Source: Oceanibaculum indicum P24 (GTDB lineage Bacteria; Pseudomonadota; Alphaproteobacteria; Oceanibaculales; Oceanibaculaceae). From it: DNA of 64,000 bases. Of the stretch, positions 41,954 to 51,225 are shown in pieces. Numbering within the stretch: position 1 is the first letter of the stretch; each line of letters opens with the position of its first letter. A program made the translations under genes and the position numbers. The stretch is from NCBI RefSeq assembly GCF_000299935.1, contig NZ_AMRL01000006.1, forward strand, positions 62,001 through 126,000. Reading direction: 5' to 3'. Below the pieces are notes generated by a model, which worked only from the letters and a program-made list of their open reading frames with translations, made no database searches and was not told where the DNA came from.

Positions 41954-41992
41954 TTTAATTGCAACTAAAACTAAGAATCAGTTGCAATTAAA
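41954..41992. promoter_or_regulatory. 13-bp-arm palindrome upstream of the TonB receptor
   Basis: TTTAATTGCAACT (41954-41966) and AGTTGCAATTAAA (41980-41992) are perfect reverse complements with a 13-base spacer. It lies about 70 bases before the receptor start, in the only AT-rich island of the neighbourhood, next to GATAATCAGTATC (41941-41953), which resembles half of a Fur box. An iron-responsive operator (Fur, Irr or RirA type) is a reasonable inference, given that the gene is a TonB receptor. Confidence 0.6.
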
Positions 41993-42060
41993 TCATTCCC
42001 TTCATAGGGTCGCTGCAACGCGGCGGGGGCCGCGATCCTGGAATTGGAGGGGCTGACGAA

Positions 42061-44001
42061 ATGAAGCGCATGGTTAAGGCAACCGGCAAGGCTGCCTTCC
42101 TCGCCTGCCTGGCCGGTACGGCGGCGGCGGAGACCTATAATCTGGAGCCTGTGGTGGTCGAAAGCGGCACCATCCACAGCTCGCAATCGGTCCGGCAGAG
42201 CGTCGAGTCGGCCGGCGAATCGACCCGCAGTAACAGCTATGTCGATGGTTCGGTCATTCAGAACCTGAACCCGGTGAACACTGGCGATGCGCTGCGCTAT
42301 TCCACGCTGGGCATCATCAACCCGCCGGGCACCGGCGACCGTTTCGGCGGCGGCAGCAAGATTCGCACCTCCGGCGACTGGGGCGCCTCGCGCTCCATCG
42401 ACGGGCTGCCGGCCTTCAAGGCGGCGGACCAGGAAGGCGGCGGCTACACCAACACCACCATTCCTTCCATTGCCATCGAGAGCATCGGGGTGCTGCGCGG
42501 CGGGCGCGCCGTCGGCTATGGCGATGGCACGGATGGCGGCGTGCTGGAGACGCGCATCAAATCCGGCCGCGGCTACAAGGATCATGCGGCAGTGTCGCTG
42601 GACCTGAGTTCCGCCATGGAGGCCAACACCCAGGCGGAAGTCGCACATGGTACGGAGAAGTGGGATTATTACGTCGCCGGGAGCTGGCTGCAGGCCGCCT
42701 ATGATGGCGATCCCGAGAATCTGGACGCGCAGCATGTGCGCGGCGGCCTCGGCAAGTTCGGCTACAATTTCAGCGAGGATACGCGAGTCGAGCTGCTGGG
42801 CATCATGAACCGCTCCGAGCCCGACATCATCCGCAGCGGCAATGAGGAGGCAATCCGCTCCTCCTCCAACGTGCTGGCGCTGACCGCCGACCATCGGCTG
42901 TCCGACACACAGAGCCTCCGCGCCGGCCTGTTCCACAATGACAGCCACACGCTGTGGGCCGCGCGCAGCCGCGACCGCGAGATCAACAACAACATCCTGT
43001 TCGCCGATCATTATCTGGACGTGCCGCTGAGCGACCGCGTGCAGTATCTCGGCACGGTCGGCGGCGAGCTGAAGCGCACCGAATATCTGCGGGACAATCA
43101 GTGGGATGCGAATTTCACCGATGTCGCGCTGAAATCGATCAACACGCTGCGTTTCGACGACAATCTGGCGGTCACCGCCGGTGTGCGCCACACCTGGTTC
43201 GAGAACGACGTGAAGCTGAACGGCGTGGAACAGGCGGATACGCTGGCCGAGGACAGGATCTGGTCCTACGAGCTGGGCGCCGCCTACAGCGTGCTGCCGG
43301 ATACGCGGGTGCGGGCTTCCGTCGCCACCGGCTATAACCGCTTCTTCGAGAAGTACGGCAATTTCGGCAGCGATGCGCTGAATTCCGTGGGTGCCGGTGA
43401 CGAGATCGTCGAATCCCTGACCTACGAGATCGGCGTGCGGCAGGATTTCAGCTTCGGCCATCTCGACGTCGCGCTGTTCGACACAGAGCAGGACGGCGTG
43501 CCGCGCCGCAATGCCGGCGCCATCGAAAGCATGACGGTGGACCAGCAGGGGCTGGAGGTTGAAGCGCTGTGGCGTGCCAGCAAGAAGCTGACCTTCACCG
43601 CCAATTATTTCCAGATCCTGGACATGAAGGCGACGCGGGCCGATGGCAGCGACGCCAATGGCAACATCTTCTTCGGCACCAATGGCGTGTCGCTGCCGGA
43701 CTATCAGCTGAGCGTCCAGGCGACCTATGCCCTGACCGACAAGGTTACCCTGTGGGGGCTGGCCTATAACACCGGTGGTTACGAGGCGGAGAATCTGGAC
43801 GGCACCATCACCGAGCGCGAGGGCTTCACCAAGCTCGATATCGGCGGTTCCTGGAAGGTGCAGCCGAACTGGGCACTGCGCGCCAGGGTCGAGAATGTGT
43901 TCGACGAACGCACTTTCGGCTCCACCATCGTCGGCACCACGGCCAATGATGGCGGCAATCTCGGCACCGTGTTCTGGATCGGCACCGACTACACCTTCTA
44001 G
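42061..44001 (+). CDS. TonB-dependent outer-membrane receptor
   Basis: A 646-residue beta-barrel receptor. A short signal peptide ends AAAE and is followed by a TonB-box-like LEPVVVESG. The plug domain shows SIDGLPAFKAADQEGG then GVLRGGRAVGYGDGTDGGVLE. The barrel ends in an aromatic residue (DYTF), the usual outer-membrane insertion signal. The ligand cannot be told, but the iron-box-like DNA upstream suggests a siderophore or other iron source. A large hairpin lies after the stop. Start ATG at 42061 after GGAGGGG. Confidence 0.9.
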   Translation: MKRMVKATGKAAFLACLAGTAAAETYNLEPVVVESGTIHSSQSVRQSVESAGESTRSNSYVDGSVIQNLNPVNTGDALRYSTLGIINPPGTGDRFGGGSKIRTSGDWGASRSIDGLPAFKAADQEGGGYTNTTIPSIAIESIGVLRGGRAVGYGDGTDGGVLETRIKSGRGYKDHAAVSLDLSSAMEANTQAEVAHGTEKWDYYVAGSWLQAAYDGDPENLDAQHVRGGLGKFGYNFSEDTRVELLGIMNRSEPDIIRSGNEEAIRSSSNVLALTADHRLSDTQSLRAGLFHNDSHTLWAARSRDREINNNILFADHYLDVPLSDRVQYLGTVGGELKRTEYLRDNQWDANFTDVALKSINTLRFDDNLAVTAGVRHTWFENDVKLNGVEQADTLAEDRIWSYELGAAYSVLPDTRVRASVATGYNRFFEKYGNFGSDALNSVGAGDEIVESLTYEIGVRQDFSFGHLDVALFDTEQDGVPRRNAGAIESMTVDQQGLEVEALWRASKKLTFTANYFQILDMKATRADGSDANGNIFFGTNGVSLPDYQLSVQATYALTDKVTLWGLAYNTGGYEAENLDGTITEREGFTKLDIGGSWKVQPNWALRARVENVFDERTFGSTIVGTTANDGGNLGTVFWIGTDYTF

Positions 44002-44007
44002 CCTTGC

Positions 44008-44072
44008 TGACAGGGCGGGGTGAGAGTCGATGCGGCTTCCAGACTCGCGTTGACTTTCGCCCCGCCCCGTCA
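44008..44072. other. Large inverted repeat between the TonB receptor and the riboswitch
   Basis: TGACAGGGCGGGG (44008-44020) and CCCCGCCCCGTCA (44060-44072) pair with one mismatch in 13; an inner GAGTC/GACTC stem (44024-44028 with 44042-44046) adds to it. There is no T-run on either side, so a rho-independent terminator is not certain. It may end the receptor mRNA or lie within the promoter region of the gcv operon. Confidence 0.5.
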
Positions 44073-44091
44073 CATCTTGCCCGCAGTCCGC

Positions 44092-44300
44092 TGAACCCTG
44101 CGGGAGAGATCGGCAGCGCGTTTGCGTAGCCGGCGCCGAAGGAGCAATCCACCCCGGAAACTCTCAGGCAGAAGGACCGCAGGGGAAGGACTCTCTGGAA
44201 AGCAGGCGCGCAAAAGGCGGCGTGCCTCACCCAAGGTGAAAGCCGCGTTCCGTCCTGAGGGCGGAGGCGGTCAATCTCTCAGGTCCGACGACAGAGGGGG
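44092..44300 (+). promoter_or_regulatory. Tandem glycine riboswitch (two aptamers) before gcvT
   Basis: Both aptamers of the cooperative glycine riboswitch are visible. Aptamer 1 spans about 44096-44184, closed by CCCTGCGG/CCGCAGGG, with GGAGAGAT, GCCGAAGGAGCAA and ACTCTCAGGCA. Aptamer 2 spans about 44188-44300, with GGACTCTCTGGAAAGC, CACCCAAGGTGAAAG and ATCTCTCAGGTCCGACGACAGAGG. It is followed by a hairpin with arms GCCGGTC (44302) and GACCGGT (44331) that could be the expression platform, then gcvT. The family activates glycine cleavage genes when glycine is high. Confidence 0.92.
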
Positions 44301-44368
44301 TGCCGGTCTGGAAAAGGCGCTGTCCGCGCCGACCGGTACTATGACCTGTCGGGAAGGACCTGTTGCCC

Positions 44369-45475
44369 ATGAGCGCCGAAACCCTGCTGACCACGCCGCT
44401 GAACGCCCTGCACCGGGAACTGGGCGGCAAGATGGTCGAATTCGCCGGCTACGAGATGCCGGTGCAGTATCCCGCCGGCATCATGGCCGAGCATCTGCAT
44501 ACCCGTGACAAGGCCGGCCTGTTCGACGTCTCCCATATGGGCCAGGTGAAGCTGTCCGGCGAGGGCGCCGACAAGGCGCTGGAAACGCTGGTGCCGGGCG
44601 AGATCCAGGCGCTGAAGCCGGGCCGCCAGCGCTACACCCTGTTCACCAACGAACAGGGCGGCATCCTGGATGACCTGATGGTCACGCGCTTCAACGATCA
44701 TCTGTTCCTGGTGGTGAACGCCGCCTGTAAGACCCAGGACATCGAACATATGCGCGCGCACCTGCCGTCCGGCGTCACGCTGGAGGTGATGTTCGAGCGC
44801 GCGCTGATGGCGCTGCAGGGACCGGCGGCCAGTGCCGTCATGGCGCGGCTGGGGCCGGCGGCCTGCGAGCTGACCTTCATGGGCGGCGCGCGGGTCGAGA
44901 TTCGCGGCATCTGGTGCACCGTCACCCGTTCCGGCTATACCGGCGAGGACGGATTCGAGATTTCCGTCGATGAGGACAAGGCCGATAAGCTGGCCCGGCT
45001 GCTGCTCGACCAGCCGGAGGTGATGCCGATTGGTCTGGGCGCGCGCGATTCGCTGCGCCTCGAAGCCGGCCTGTGCCTCTATGGCCATGACATCGACACC
45101 GGCACCACGCCCATCGAGGCCGACCTCGCCTGGGCCATCGGCAAGCGCCGGCGCGAGGAAGGCGGCTTCCCCGGGGCCGATATCATCTTCGACCAGCTGA
45201 AGAACGGTACCGCGCGCAAGCGCGTCGGCATCCGCCCGGAAGGCCGCGCCCCGGCGCGTGAGCATACCGAGCTGACGGATGCCGAGGGCCGCAGGATCGG
45301 CGAGATCACCAGCGGCGGCTTCGGCCCCAGCGTCGGCGGCCCGGTCGCGATGGGCTATGTCGAGACGGCTTTCGCATCCGAGGGCACGGACATCAACGCC
45401 ATGGTACGCGGCAAGGCGCTGCCGGCCAAGGTGGCGTCCATGCCCTTCACCCCCCATCGTTATCACCGCGGCTAG
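44369..45475 (+). CDS. gcvT: Aminomethyltransferase, glycine cleavage T protein
   Basis: Moves the methylene group from lipoyl-GcvH to tetrahydrofolate, releasing ammonia. It has 368 residues. It opens LLTTPLNALHRELGGKMV, has the conserved GLFDVSHMGQV (catalytic Asp region) and the folate-site RSGYTGEDGFEI. Start ATG at 44369 after GGAAGGA (a TTG two codons earlier is possible). First gene of gcvT-gcvH-gcvPA-gcvPB. Confidence 0.97.
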   Translation: MSAETLLTTPLNALHRELGGKMVEFAGYEMPVQYPAGIMAEHLHTRDKAGLFDVSHMGQVKLSGEGADKALETLVPGEIQALKPGRQRYTLFTNEQGGILDDLMVTRFNDHLFLVVNAACKTQDIEHMRAHLPSGVTLEVMFERALMALQGPAASAVMARLGPAACELTFMGGARVEIRGIWCTVTRSGYTGEDGFEISVDEDKADKLARLLLDQPEVMPIGLGARDSLRLEAGLCLYGHDIDTGTTPIEADLAWAIGKRRREEGGFPGADIIFDQLKNGTARKRVGIRPEGRAPAREHTELTDAEGRRIGEITSGGFGPSVGGPVAMGYVETAFASEGTDINAMVRGKALPAKVASMPFTPHRYHRG

Positions 45476-45487
45476 GAGTTGCGCAGC

Positions 45488-45859
45488 ATGACCAGGAAAT
45501 ACACTGAGGACCATGAGTGGGTCGAAATCGCCGGCGACATCGCCACTGTCGGCATCACCGACTATGCGCAGCAGCAGCTGGGCGATGTCGTGTTCGTGGA
45601 GCTGCCGGCCCCCGGCAAGAAGGTGACCAAGGGCGGCGAGGCGGCCGTGGTCGAATCCGTGAAGGCGGCCAGCGAGGTCTATGCCCCGCTGACCGGCGAG
45701 GTCACCGAGGCCAATGGCGATCTGGAAGCCGCCCCCGGCACGGTGAACGAGGACCCGCACGGCAAGGGCTGGTTCTTCAAGATGAAACTCAGCAACACCG
45801 GCGAGCTGGATGGTCTGATGGACGAAGCCGCCTACAAGGCCTTCGTGGAAGGGCTGTGA
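45488..45859 (+). CDS. gcvH: Glycine cleavage H protein (lipoyl carrier)
   Basis: Carries the aminomethyl group on a lipoylated lysine between P, T and L proteins. It has 123 residues from the ATG at 45488. The lipoylation site is Lys in [15 protein letters not shown]. It opens [20 protein letters not shown] as usual. It sits 12 bases after gcvT and 4 bases before gcvPA. Confidence 0.97.
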   Translation: MTRKYTEDHEWVEIAGDIATVGITDYAQQQLGDVVFVELPAPGKKVTKGGEAAVVESVKAASEVYAPLTGEVTEANGDLEAAPGTVNEDPHGKGWFFKMKLSNTGELDGLMDEAAYKAFVEGL

Positions 45860-45863
45860 TCCC

Positions 45864-47204
45864 ATGCGCTACCTACCGCTGACCGAGGCCGACCGGCGGG
45901 CCATGCTGGCCGCCATCGGCGTTCCCTCGGTCGATAGCCTGTTCCGTGACGTGCCGGAGGCCGCCTGGCTGAAGAAGCCGATCGAGGGGCTGCCCAATCA
46001 CATGGGCGAGTTGGAGGTGGACCGCGCGCTCTCCGCCATGGCGGCGAAGAGCGTGACCGCCGGCAGCGTGCCGTTCTTCGTCGGTGGCGGGGCGTACAAG
46101 CATCATGTGCCCTCCTCGGTGGATCACCTGATCCAGCGCGGCGAGTTCATGACCTCCTACACGCCGTACCAGCCGGAAATCACCCAGGGCACGCTGCAGT
46201 ACCTGTTCGAGTTCCAGACCCAGGTGGCGCTGATCACCGGCATGGATGTGGCCAACGCCTCCATGTATGACGGCTCGACCGCCGCCGCCGAGGCGGTGGT
46301 GATGGCGAACCGCGTGACCCGGCGCAACAAGGCGGTGCTGTCGGGCAATCTGCATCCGATGTACCGCGCGGTCATCGAGACTCACGCCAAGTTGCTGGAT
46401 TTCGAGGCGGTCACCGGCCAGATCGATCCTAAGGGGGCTGACGATCTGATCGGCAAGATCGACGAAGCCACCTCCTGCGTTGTCGTGCAGAACCCGGATT
46501 TCTTCGGCAATCTGACCGACTTCACGAAGCTGGCCGAGGCCTGCCAGGCCAAGGGTGCTTTGCTGATCGTCGCGGTGACCGAGATCGTCTCGCTGGGCGC
46601 GGTGAAATCGCCGGGCGAGATGGGCGCGGACATCGTGGTGGCCGAGGGCCAGTCCATCGGCAATGCGCTGAATTTCGGCGGCCCCTATGTCGGCCTGTTC
46701 GCCACCAAGGAGAAATATGTCCGGCAGATGCCGGGCCGCCTCGCCGGTCAGACGGTGGACGCCACCGGAAGGCGCGGCTGGGTGCTGACCCTGTCTACCC
46801 GCGAGCAGCATATCCGCCGCGAGAAGGCGACCAGCAACATCTGCACGAACTCCGGCCTGTGCGCGCTGGCCTTCACCATCCACATGTCGCTGCTGGGCGA
46901 GGCGGGCTTTACCCGGCTGGCCGAGTTGAACCATGCGGCTGCGGTGACGCTGGCTGGCAAGCTGGCCGGCGTGAAGGGCGTGGAGGTGCTGACGGACAGC
47001 TTCTTCAACGAATTCACCGTGCGGCTGTCGAAGCCGGCGGCGCAGGTGGTCGAGGCGCTGGCGGCGAAACATATCCTGGCCGGCATCCCGGTCTCCCGCC
47101 TGATCCCCGGCCATGACGATCTGCTGGTGATCGCTGCCACCGAAGTGAACACGCAAGCCGATATGGACGCCCTGGCGAAGGGCCTCAGCGAGGTGCTGTC
47201 ATGA
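45864..47204 (+). CDS. gcvPA: Glycine dehydrogenase (decarboxylating) subunit 1
   Basis: Together with GcvPB forms the PLP-dependent P protein that decarboxylates glycine. It has 446 residues and begins [20 protein letters not shown], with [12 protein letters not shown]-like [18 protein letters not shown]. The split gcvPA/gcvPB form is used instead of one long GcvP. Start ATG at 45864. The stop overlaps the start of gcvPB by four bases. Confidence 0.97.
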   Translation: MRYLPLTEADRRAMLAAIGVPSVDSLFRDVPEAAWLKKPIEGLPNHMGELEVDRALSAMAAKSVTAGSVPFFVGGGAYKHHVPSSVDHLIQRGEFMTSYTPYQPEITQGTLQYLFEFQTQVALITGMDVANASMYDGSTAAAEAVVMANRVTRRNKAVLSGNLHPMYRAVIETHAKLLDFEAVTGQIDPKGADDLIGKIDEATSCVVVQNPDFFGNLTDFTKLAEACQAKGALLIVAVTEIVSLGAVKSPGEMGADIVVAEGQSIGNALNFGGPYVGLFATKEKYVRQMPGRLAGQTVDATGRRGWVLTLSTREQHIRREKATSNICTNSGLCALAFTIHMSLLGEAGFTRLAELNHAAAVTLAGKLAGVKGVEVLTDSFFNEFTVRLSKPAAQVVEALAAKHILAGIPVSRLIPGHDDLLVIAATEVNTQADMDALAKGLSEVLS

Positions 47205-48757
47205 GCGACTGGAGCAAGGCGCTGTCCTCCTTCGAGGGGGCGGCGGAGAACATGCCGACCATGACCGGCAATCTGGGCCTGCAGCTGGAAGAGCCGCTGA
47301 TCTTCGAGCAGGGCGAGGATGGCCGCACCGGTGTCGATCTGCCGGACGTGCCGAAGGTGGAGAGCAAGCTGGGCGGGCTGGCGCGCAAGGGCGCTATCGG
47401 CCTGCCAGGCCTGTCGGAGCCGCAGGTGGTGCGGCACTACACCCGCCTCAGCCAGAAGAACTACGCCATCGATGCTGGGCTCTATCCGCTGGGTTCCTGC
47501 ACGATGAAGCACAATCCCCGGCTGAATGAGAAGATGGCCCGCCTGCCGGGCTTCTCCGACGTGCATCCGCTGCAGCCGGTCTCTACTGTGCAGGGCGCGC
47601 TGGAGCTGATCGACACGCTGGCGCACTGGCTGAAGACGCTGACCGGCATGCCGGCCGTCGCCATGTCGCCGGCCGCCGGCGCGCATGGCGAGCTGTGCGG
47701 CATGATGGCGATCCGCGCTGCCATCGAGGCCAAGGGCGAGCGCCGCACCCGCGTGCTGGTGCCGGAATCGGCGCATGGCACCAACCCCGCCACGGCGGCG
47801 GCCTGCGGCTATACCGTCGATCCGATCCCCGCCAACGAGCGCGGCCGCGTCGATATCGAGGCCTTCAAGGCGAAGCTGGGGCCGGATGTCGCGGCGGTGA
47901 TGATCACCAATCCGAACACCTGCGGGCTGTTCGAGAGCGAGATCATCGAAATTGCCGAGCTGATCCATTCGGTCGGCGGCTATTTCTACTGCGACGGCGC
48001 CAATTTCAACGCCATCGTCGGGCGCGTGCGCCCGGGCGACCTCGGCGTCGATGCCATGCACATCAACCTGCACAAGACCTTCTCCACCCCGCATGGCGGC
48101 GGCGGTCCAGGCGCCGGCCCGGTCGTGCTGTCCGAAGCGTTGGCGAAGTTCGTGCCGGTGCCCTATGTCGTACACGGCAAGGGCGGCTACAGCGTTGTCG
48201 AGAGCGAGGGTGCCGCGGAGGACGGCTTCGGCCGGCTGAAGGCCTTCCACGGCCAGATGGGCATGTTCGTGCGCGCGCTCACCTACATGATGAGCCACGG
48301 CGCGGACGGGCTGCGCCAGGTCGCCAACGACGCGGTGCTGAACGCCAATTACATCCTGGCCTGCTTGAAGGACGAGATGTCGCCGGCCTTCGATGGCCCC
48401 TGCATGCATGAGGCGCTGTTCGACGATACCTTCCTGAAGGGAACCGGCGTCACCACGCTCGACTTCGCCAAGGCGATGATCGACGAGGGCTATCACCCGA
48501 TGACCATGTATTTCCCGCTGGTCGTCCACGGCGCCCTGCTGATCGAGCCGACCGAGACCGAAAGCAAGGAGGCGATCGATCAGTTCATCGCCGTGCTGGC
48601 CGGCCTCGCGAAGAAGGCGAAGCAGGGCGATCAGGCCGAGTGGTTCAAGGCCGCGCCGCGCTTCACCCCGCGCCGCCGGCTGGACGAGACGGCGGCCGCC
48701 CGCAAGCCGGTGCTGCGCTGGAAGCCCGAAGAACAGTCGAAGGACGCAGCGGACTGA
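47201..48757 (+). CDS. gcvPB: Glycine dehydrogenase (decarboxylating) subunit 2
   Basis: Holds the PLP-binding lysine of the P protein: Lys in [18 protein letters not shown]. It has 518 residues. [16 protein letters not shown] and [10 protein letters not shown] are also typical. Last gene of the gcv operon, ending about 30 bases before a strong terminator. GcvL (the dihydrolipoyl dehydrogenase) is not in the window. Confidence 0.97.
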   Translation: MSDWSKALSSFEGAAENMPTMTGNLGLQLEEPLIFEQGEDGRTGVDLPDVPKVESKLGGLARKGAIGLPGLSEPQVVRHYTRLSQKNYAIDAGLYPLGSCTMKHNPRLNEKMARLPGFSDVHPLQPVSTVQGALELIDTLAHWLKTLTGMPAVAMSPAAGAHGELCGMMAIRAAIEAKGERRTRVLVPESAHGTNPATAAACGYTVDPIPANERGRVDIEAFKAKLGPDVAAVMITNPNTCGLFESEIIEIAELIHSVGGYFYCDGANFNAIVGRVRPGDLGVDAMHINLHKTFSTPHGGGGPGAGPVVLSEALAKFVPVPYVVHGKGGYSVVESEGAAEDGFGRLKAFHGQMGMFVRALTYMMSHGADGLRQVANDAVLNANYILACLKDEMSPAFDGPCMHEALFDDTFLKGTGVTTLDFAKAMIDEGYHPMTMYFPLVVHGALLIEPTETESKEAIDQFIAVLAGLAKKAKQGDQAEWFKAAPRFTPRRRLDETAAARKPVLRWKPEEQSKDAAD

Positions 48758-48785
48758 GGTTCGCGGTTTCGGAAGATAGGGAAAA

Positions 48786-48815
48786 GGGCGCTCCGAGGGA
48801 GCGCCCTTTTTCTTT
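48786..48815 (+). terminator. Rho-independent terminator of the gcv operon
   Basis: Nine-base stem GGGCGCTCC (48786-48794) and GGAGCGCCC (48798-48806), three-base loop, then TTTTTCTTTT. Confidence 0.92.
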
Positions 48816-48840
48816 TGTGCGGATTATTCACCTTCCCGCT

Positions 48841-48938
48841 GTCATTGCCGGGCTTGACCCGGCAATCCAGGGGCCCCGTTCTGAGACGACACAGGCAGTG
48901 CACCGCCCCTGGACCCCCGGGTCAGGCCCGGGGGTGAC
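48841..48938. repeat. Dispersed palindromic element, copy 4 of 4 (divergent)
   Basis: A 98-bp copy with GTCA/TGAC ends and stems TTGCCGGG-cttga-CCCGGCAA and CCCCCGGG-tcagg-CCCGGGGG. The middle section differs from copies 1 to 3. It lies in the convergent gap between gcvPB and folC, just after the gcv terminator. Confidence 0.8.
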
Positions 48939-48971
48939 AAGAGAAAGTTGCAGAGGCCAGCCCGTGAAAAC

Positions 48972-50282
48972 CTACCCATTCTCCGCCAGCACATGGCCGG
49001 CGAGGTAGAGCGAGCCGCAGATCAGGATGCGCGCCGGCACGCCATCGGCGCGCAGGATGGCAGCGATGGCCTCCGCGACCGACCCTGCCGGCTCCGCCGC
49101 CAGCCCGGCCTGCTGCGCCAGGGCGGCACTCTGTGCGGCGCTCAGCGAATGCGCCTCGCCGGGGATCGCCACCGTCCGCACCGTACCGGCAAGTCCGGCG
49201 AAGGCATTGAGGAAATCCAGCGGCGTCTTGGTGTCCAGCATGCCGAAGACCAGATGCAGCGGCTTGTCCGCCCACAGCGCGCGGGCGGTCGCGGCCAGCA
49301 TTCGGCCGGCATCGGCATTGTGCCCGCCATCCAGCCACAGCTCCCAGCCCGGCGGCAGTGCTTCCACCAGCGGACCGCGCGTCAGGTGCTGTATCCGGGC
49401 GGGCCAGCGGGCGGTGCGGAGCCCCTGTGCGATGTCCGCCGCGCTGACCGGCAGCCGGTCCATCGCGGCCTCCACCGTGGCGATGGCGGTGCCGGCATTG
49501 TCGATCTGGTGCAGGCCCGTCAGTACCGGCAGCGGCAGGCGGCGGGTGCCGTGCCCGCTGTCATAGACCAGCGCATCGCCTTCCTGCCGCGCCGTCCATT
49601 CGGTGCCGCCCCGGCTTGCCGGCGCGCCGATTTTCGTAGCGTAGGCATCCAGCACGCCGGGCACCTCCGCGAAGCGTTGCGGCGCATGGATGGCCGGCAC
49701 GCCCGGCTTCATGATCGCCGCCTTCTCGCCCGCGATGGCCTGGATCGTGTCGCCCAGATACTGCATGTGATCCATGGAGATCGAGGTGATGACGGTCGCC
49801 AGCGGGCGGTCCACCACATTGGTGGCGTCCAGCCGTCCGCCCAGCCCGGTCTCCAGGATCAGCACATCGGCGGGCGTGCGGGAGAAGGCGAGAAAGGCGG
49901 CTGCCGTGGTGATCTCGAACAGGGTGATCGGCGCATCGCCATTGGCGCGCTCGCACTCTTCCAGGATGGCGGCGAGCGGCGCATCTTCGATCTCCGCGCC
50001 GGCGACATAGAAGCGCTCATTGAAGCGCACCAGATGCGGCGAGCTGTAGGCATGGACCTTGTAGCCCGCCGCCTCGTAGATCGCGCGCAGATAGGCCAGC
50101 GTCGAGCCCTTGCCGTTGGTACCGGCGATATGGATGACCGGCGGCAGCGCGCGTTCGGGATGGCCGAGTGCTTCCAGCAGCCGGTGCATCCGGTCCAGCG
50201 ACAGGTCGATCAGCTTCGGATGCAGCTTCTGCAGCCGCTCCAGGATCGTCTCGGGGGCCGCCGGCGCCAAACCTGTTGCCAC
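48972..50282 (-). CDS. folC: Dihydrofolate synthase / folylpolyglutamate synthase
   Basis: Adds glutamate to dihydropteroate and further to folates, with ATP. It has 436 residues. Mur-ligase-like features: P-loop AGTNGKGSTLAYLRAIYEAA, SSPHLVRFNER, ETGLGGRLDATN, and DHMQYLGDTI. The C-terminal domain begins LWLDGGHNADAG. Start ATG at 50282. It is the last gene of the trp-accD-folC run; accD is 29 bases away. Confidence 0.96.
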   Translation of the reverse strand: MATGLAPAAPETILERLQKLHPKLIDLSLDRMHRLLEALGHPERALPPVIHIAGTNGKGSTLAYLRAIYEAAGYKVHAYSSPHLVRFNERFYVAGAEIEDAPLAAILEECERANGDAPITLFEITTAAAFLAFSRTPADVLILETGLGGRLDATNVVDRPLATVITSISMDHMQYLGDTIQAIAGEKAAIMKPGVPAIHAPQRFAEVPGVLDAYATKIGAPASRGGTEWTARQEGDALVYDSGHGTRRLPLPVLTGLHQIDNAGTAIATVEAAMDRLPVSAADIAQGLRTARWPARIQHLTRGPLVEALPPGWELWLDGGHNADAGRMLAATARALWADKPLHLVFGMLDTKTPLDFLNAFAGLAGTVRTVAIPGEAHSLSAAQSAALAQQAGLAAEPAGSVAEAIAAILRADGVPARILICGSLYLAGHVLAENG

Positions 50283-50311
50283 CTTGAGTCGCCCTTTCCT
50301 GATTGCGGAAC

Positions 50312-51211
50312 TTACCGGCTGGCGCTTGCCTGAGCGGCGGGAGGTGCAATGCGCGGCGTCGGGCGCTTGTTGCGCAGCAGGCCCAGCACGCGGGTCAGCG
50401 TATCGCGCATCTCCTTGCGCGGCACCACCATGTCCACCATGCCATGTTCCTGCAGATACTCCGCGCGCTGGAAGCCGACGGGCAGCTGCTCGCGGATGGT
50501 CTCGGCGATGACGCGGGCACCGGCGAAGCCGATGACGGCGCCCGGCTCGGCAATGTGGATGTCGCCCAGCATGGCGAAGGAGGCGGTGACGCCGCCGGTC
50601 GTCGGGTCGGTCAGCAGCACGATGTAGGGTAGGCCCTTTTCCTTCACCATCTCCACCGCGATGATCGAGCGCGGCATCTGCATCAGCGACAGGATGCCTT
50701 CCTGCATGCGCGCCCCGCCGGAGGCCGGGATCGCCAGCAGGGCCGCATCCTCGGCCACGGCCAGCCGGCCGGCGGCGACCAGCGCCTCACCCACGGCGAT
50801 GCCCATGGAACCGCCCATGAAGCTGAAATCGAAGGCGGCGATGACGGTCTTGTGCCCGCCGATGGTGCCGTGCGCGACGATGATGGCGTCCTGCCGGCCG
50901 GTCTTGGCCTGGGCTTCCTTCATGCGGTCGGAATAGCGCTTGCGGTCGCGGAACTTCAGCGGGTCCAGCGGCGGCTTCGGCAGGTCGATGGTCTTGTAGC
51001 TGCCCTCGTCGAACAGCATCTTCAGCCGCGTCACCACGTCGAGGCGCATGTGATGGCCGCAATGCGGGCACACACGGGAATTCTCGTCCAGTTCGCGCTG
51101 GAAGATCATCTGCCCGCAGCTGGGGCATTTCTCCCACAGATTGTCCGGCACCTCGGTCTTCTGCACCAGGGCGCGGATCTTCGGGCGAACGAAGTTATTC
51201 AGCCAATCCAT
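50312..51211 (-). CDS. accD: Acetyl-CoA carboxylase carboxyltransferase subunit beta
   Basis: Forms the carboxyltransferase with AccA, making malonyl-CoA. It has 299 residues. The zinc ribbon CPSCGQ and CPHCGHHMRL lies near residues 34-56. The catalytic region includes FSFMGGSMGIAVGE, SGGARMQEGILSLMQM and LTDPTTGGVTASFAMLGD. Start ATG at 51211, 14 bases after trpA. Confidence 0.97.
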   Translation of the reverse strand: MDWLNNFVRPKIRALVQKTEVPDNLWEKCPSCGQMIFQRELDENSRVCPHCGHHMRLDVVTRLKMLFDEGSYKTIDLPKPPLDPLKFRDRKRYSDRMKEAQAKTGRQDAIIVAHGTIGGHKTVIAAFDFSFMGGSMGIAVGEALVAAGRLAVAEDAALLAIPASGGARMQEGILSLMQMPRSIIAVEMVKEKGLPYIVLLTDPTTGGVTASFAMLGDIHIAEPGAVIGFAGARVIAETIREQLPVGFQRAEYLQEHGMVDMVVPRKEMRDTLTRVLGLLRNKRPTPRIAPPAAQASASR

Positions 51212-51225
51212 CGGTCATTCCTGCC

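Noticed and set aside
41971-44073. 700-codon minus-strand frame opposite the TonB receptor
   Set aside because: Shadow of a clear receptor gene; it would also cover the receptor's control palindrome.
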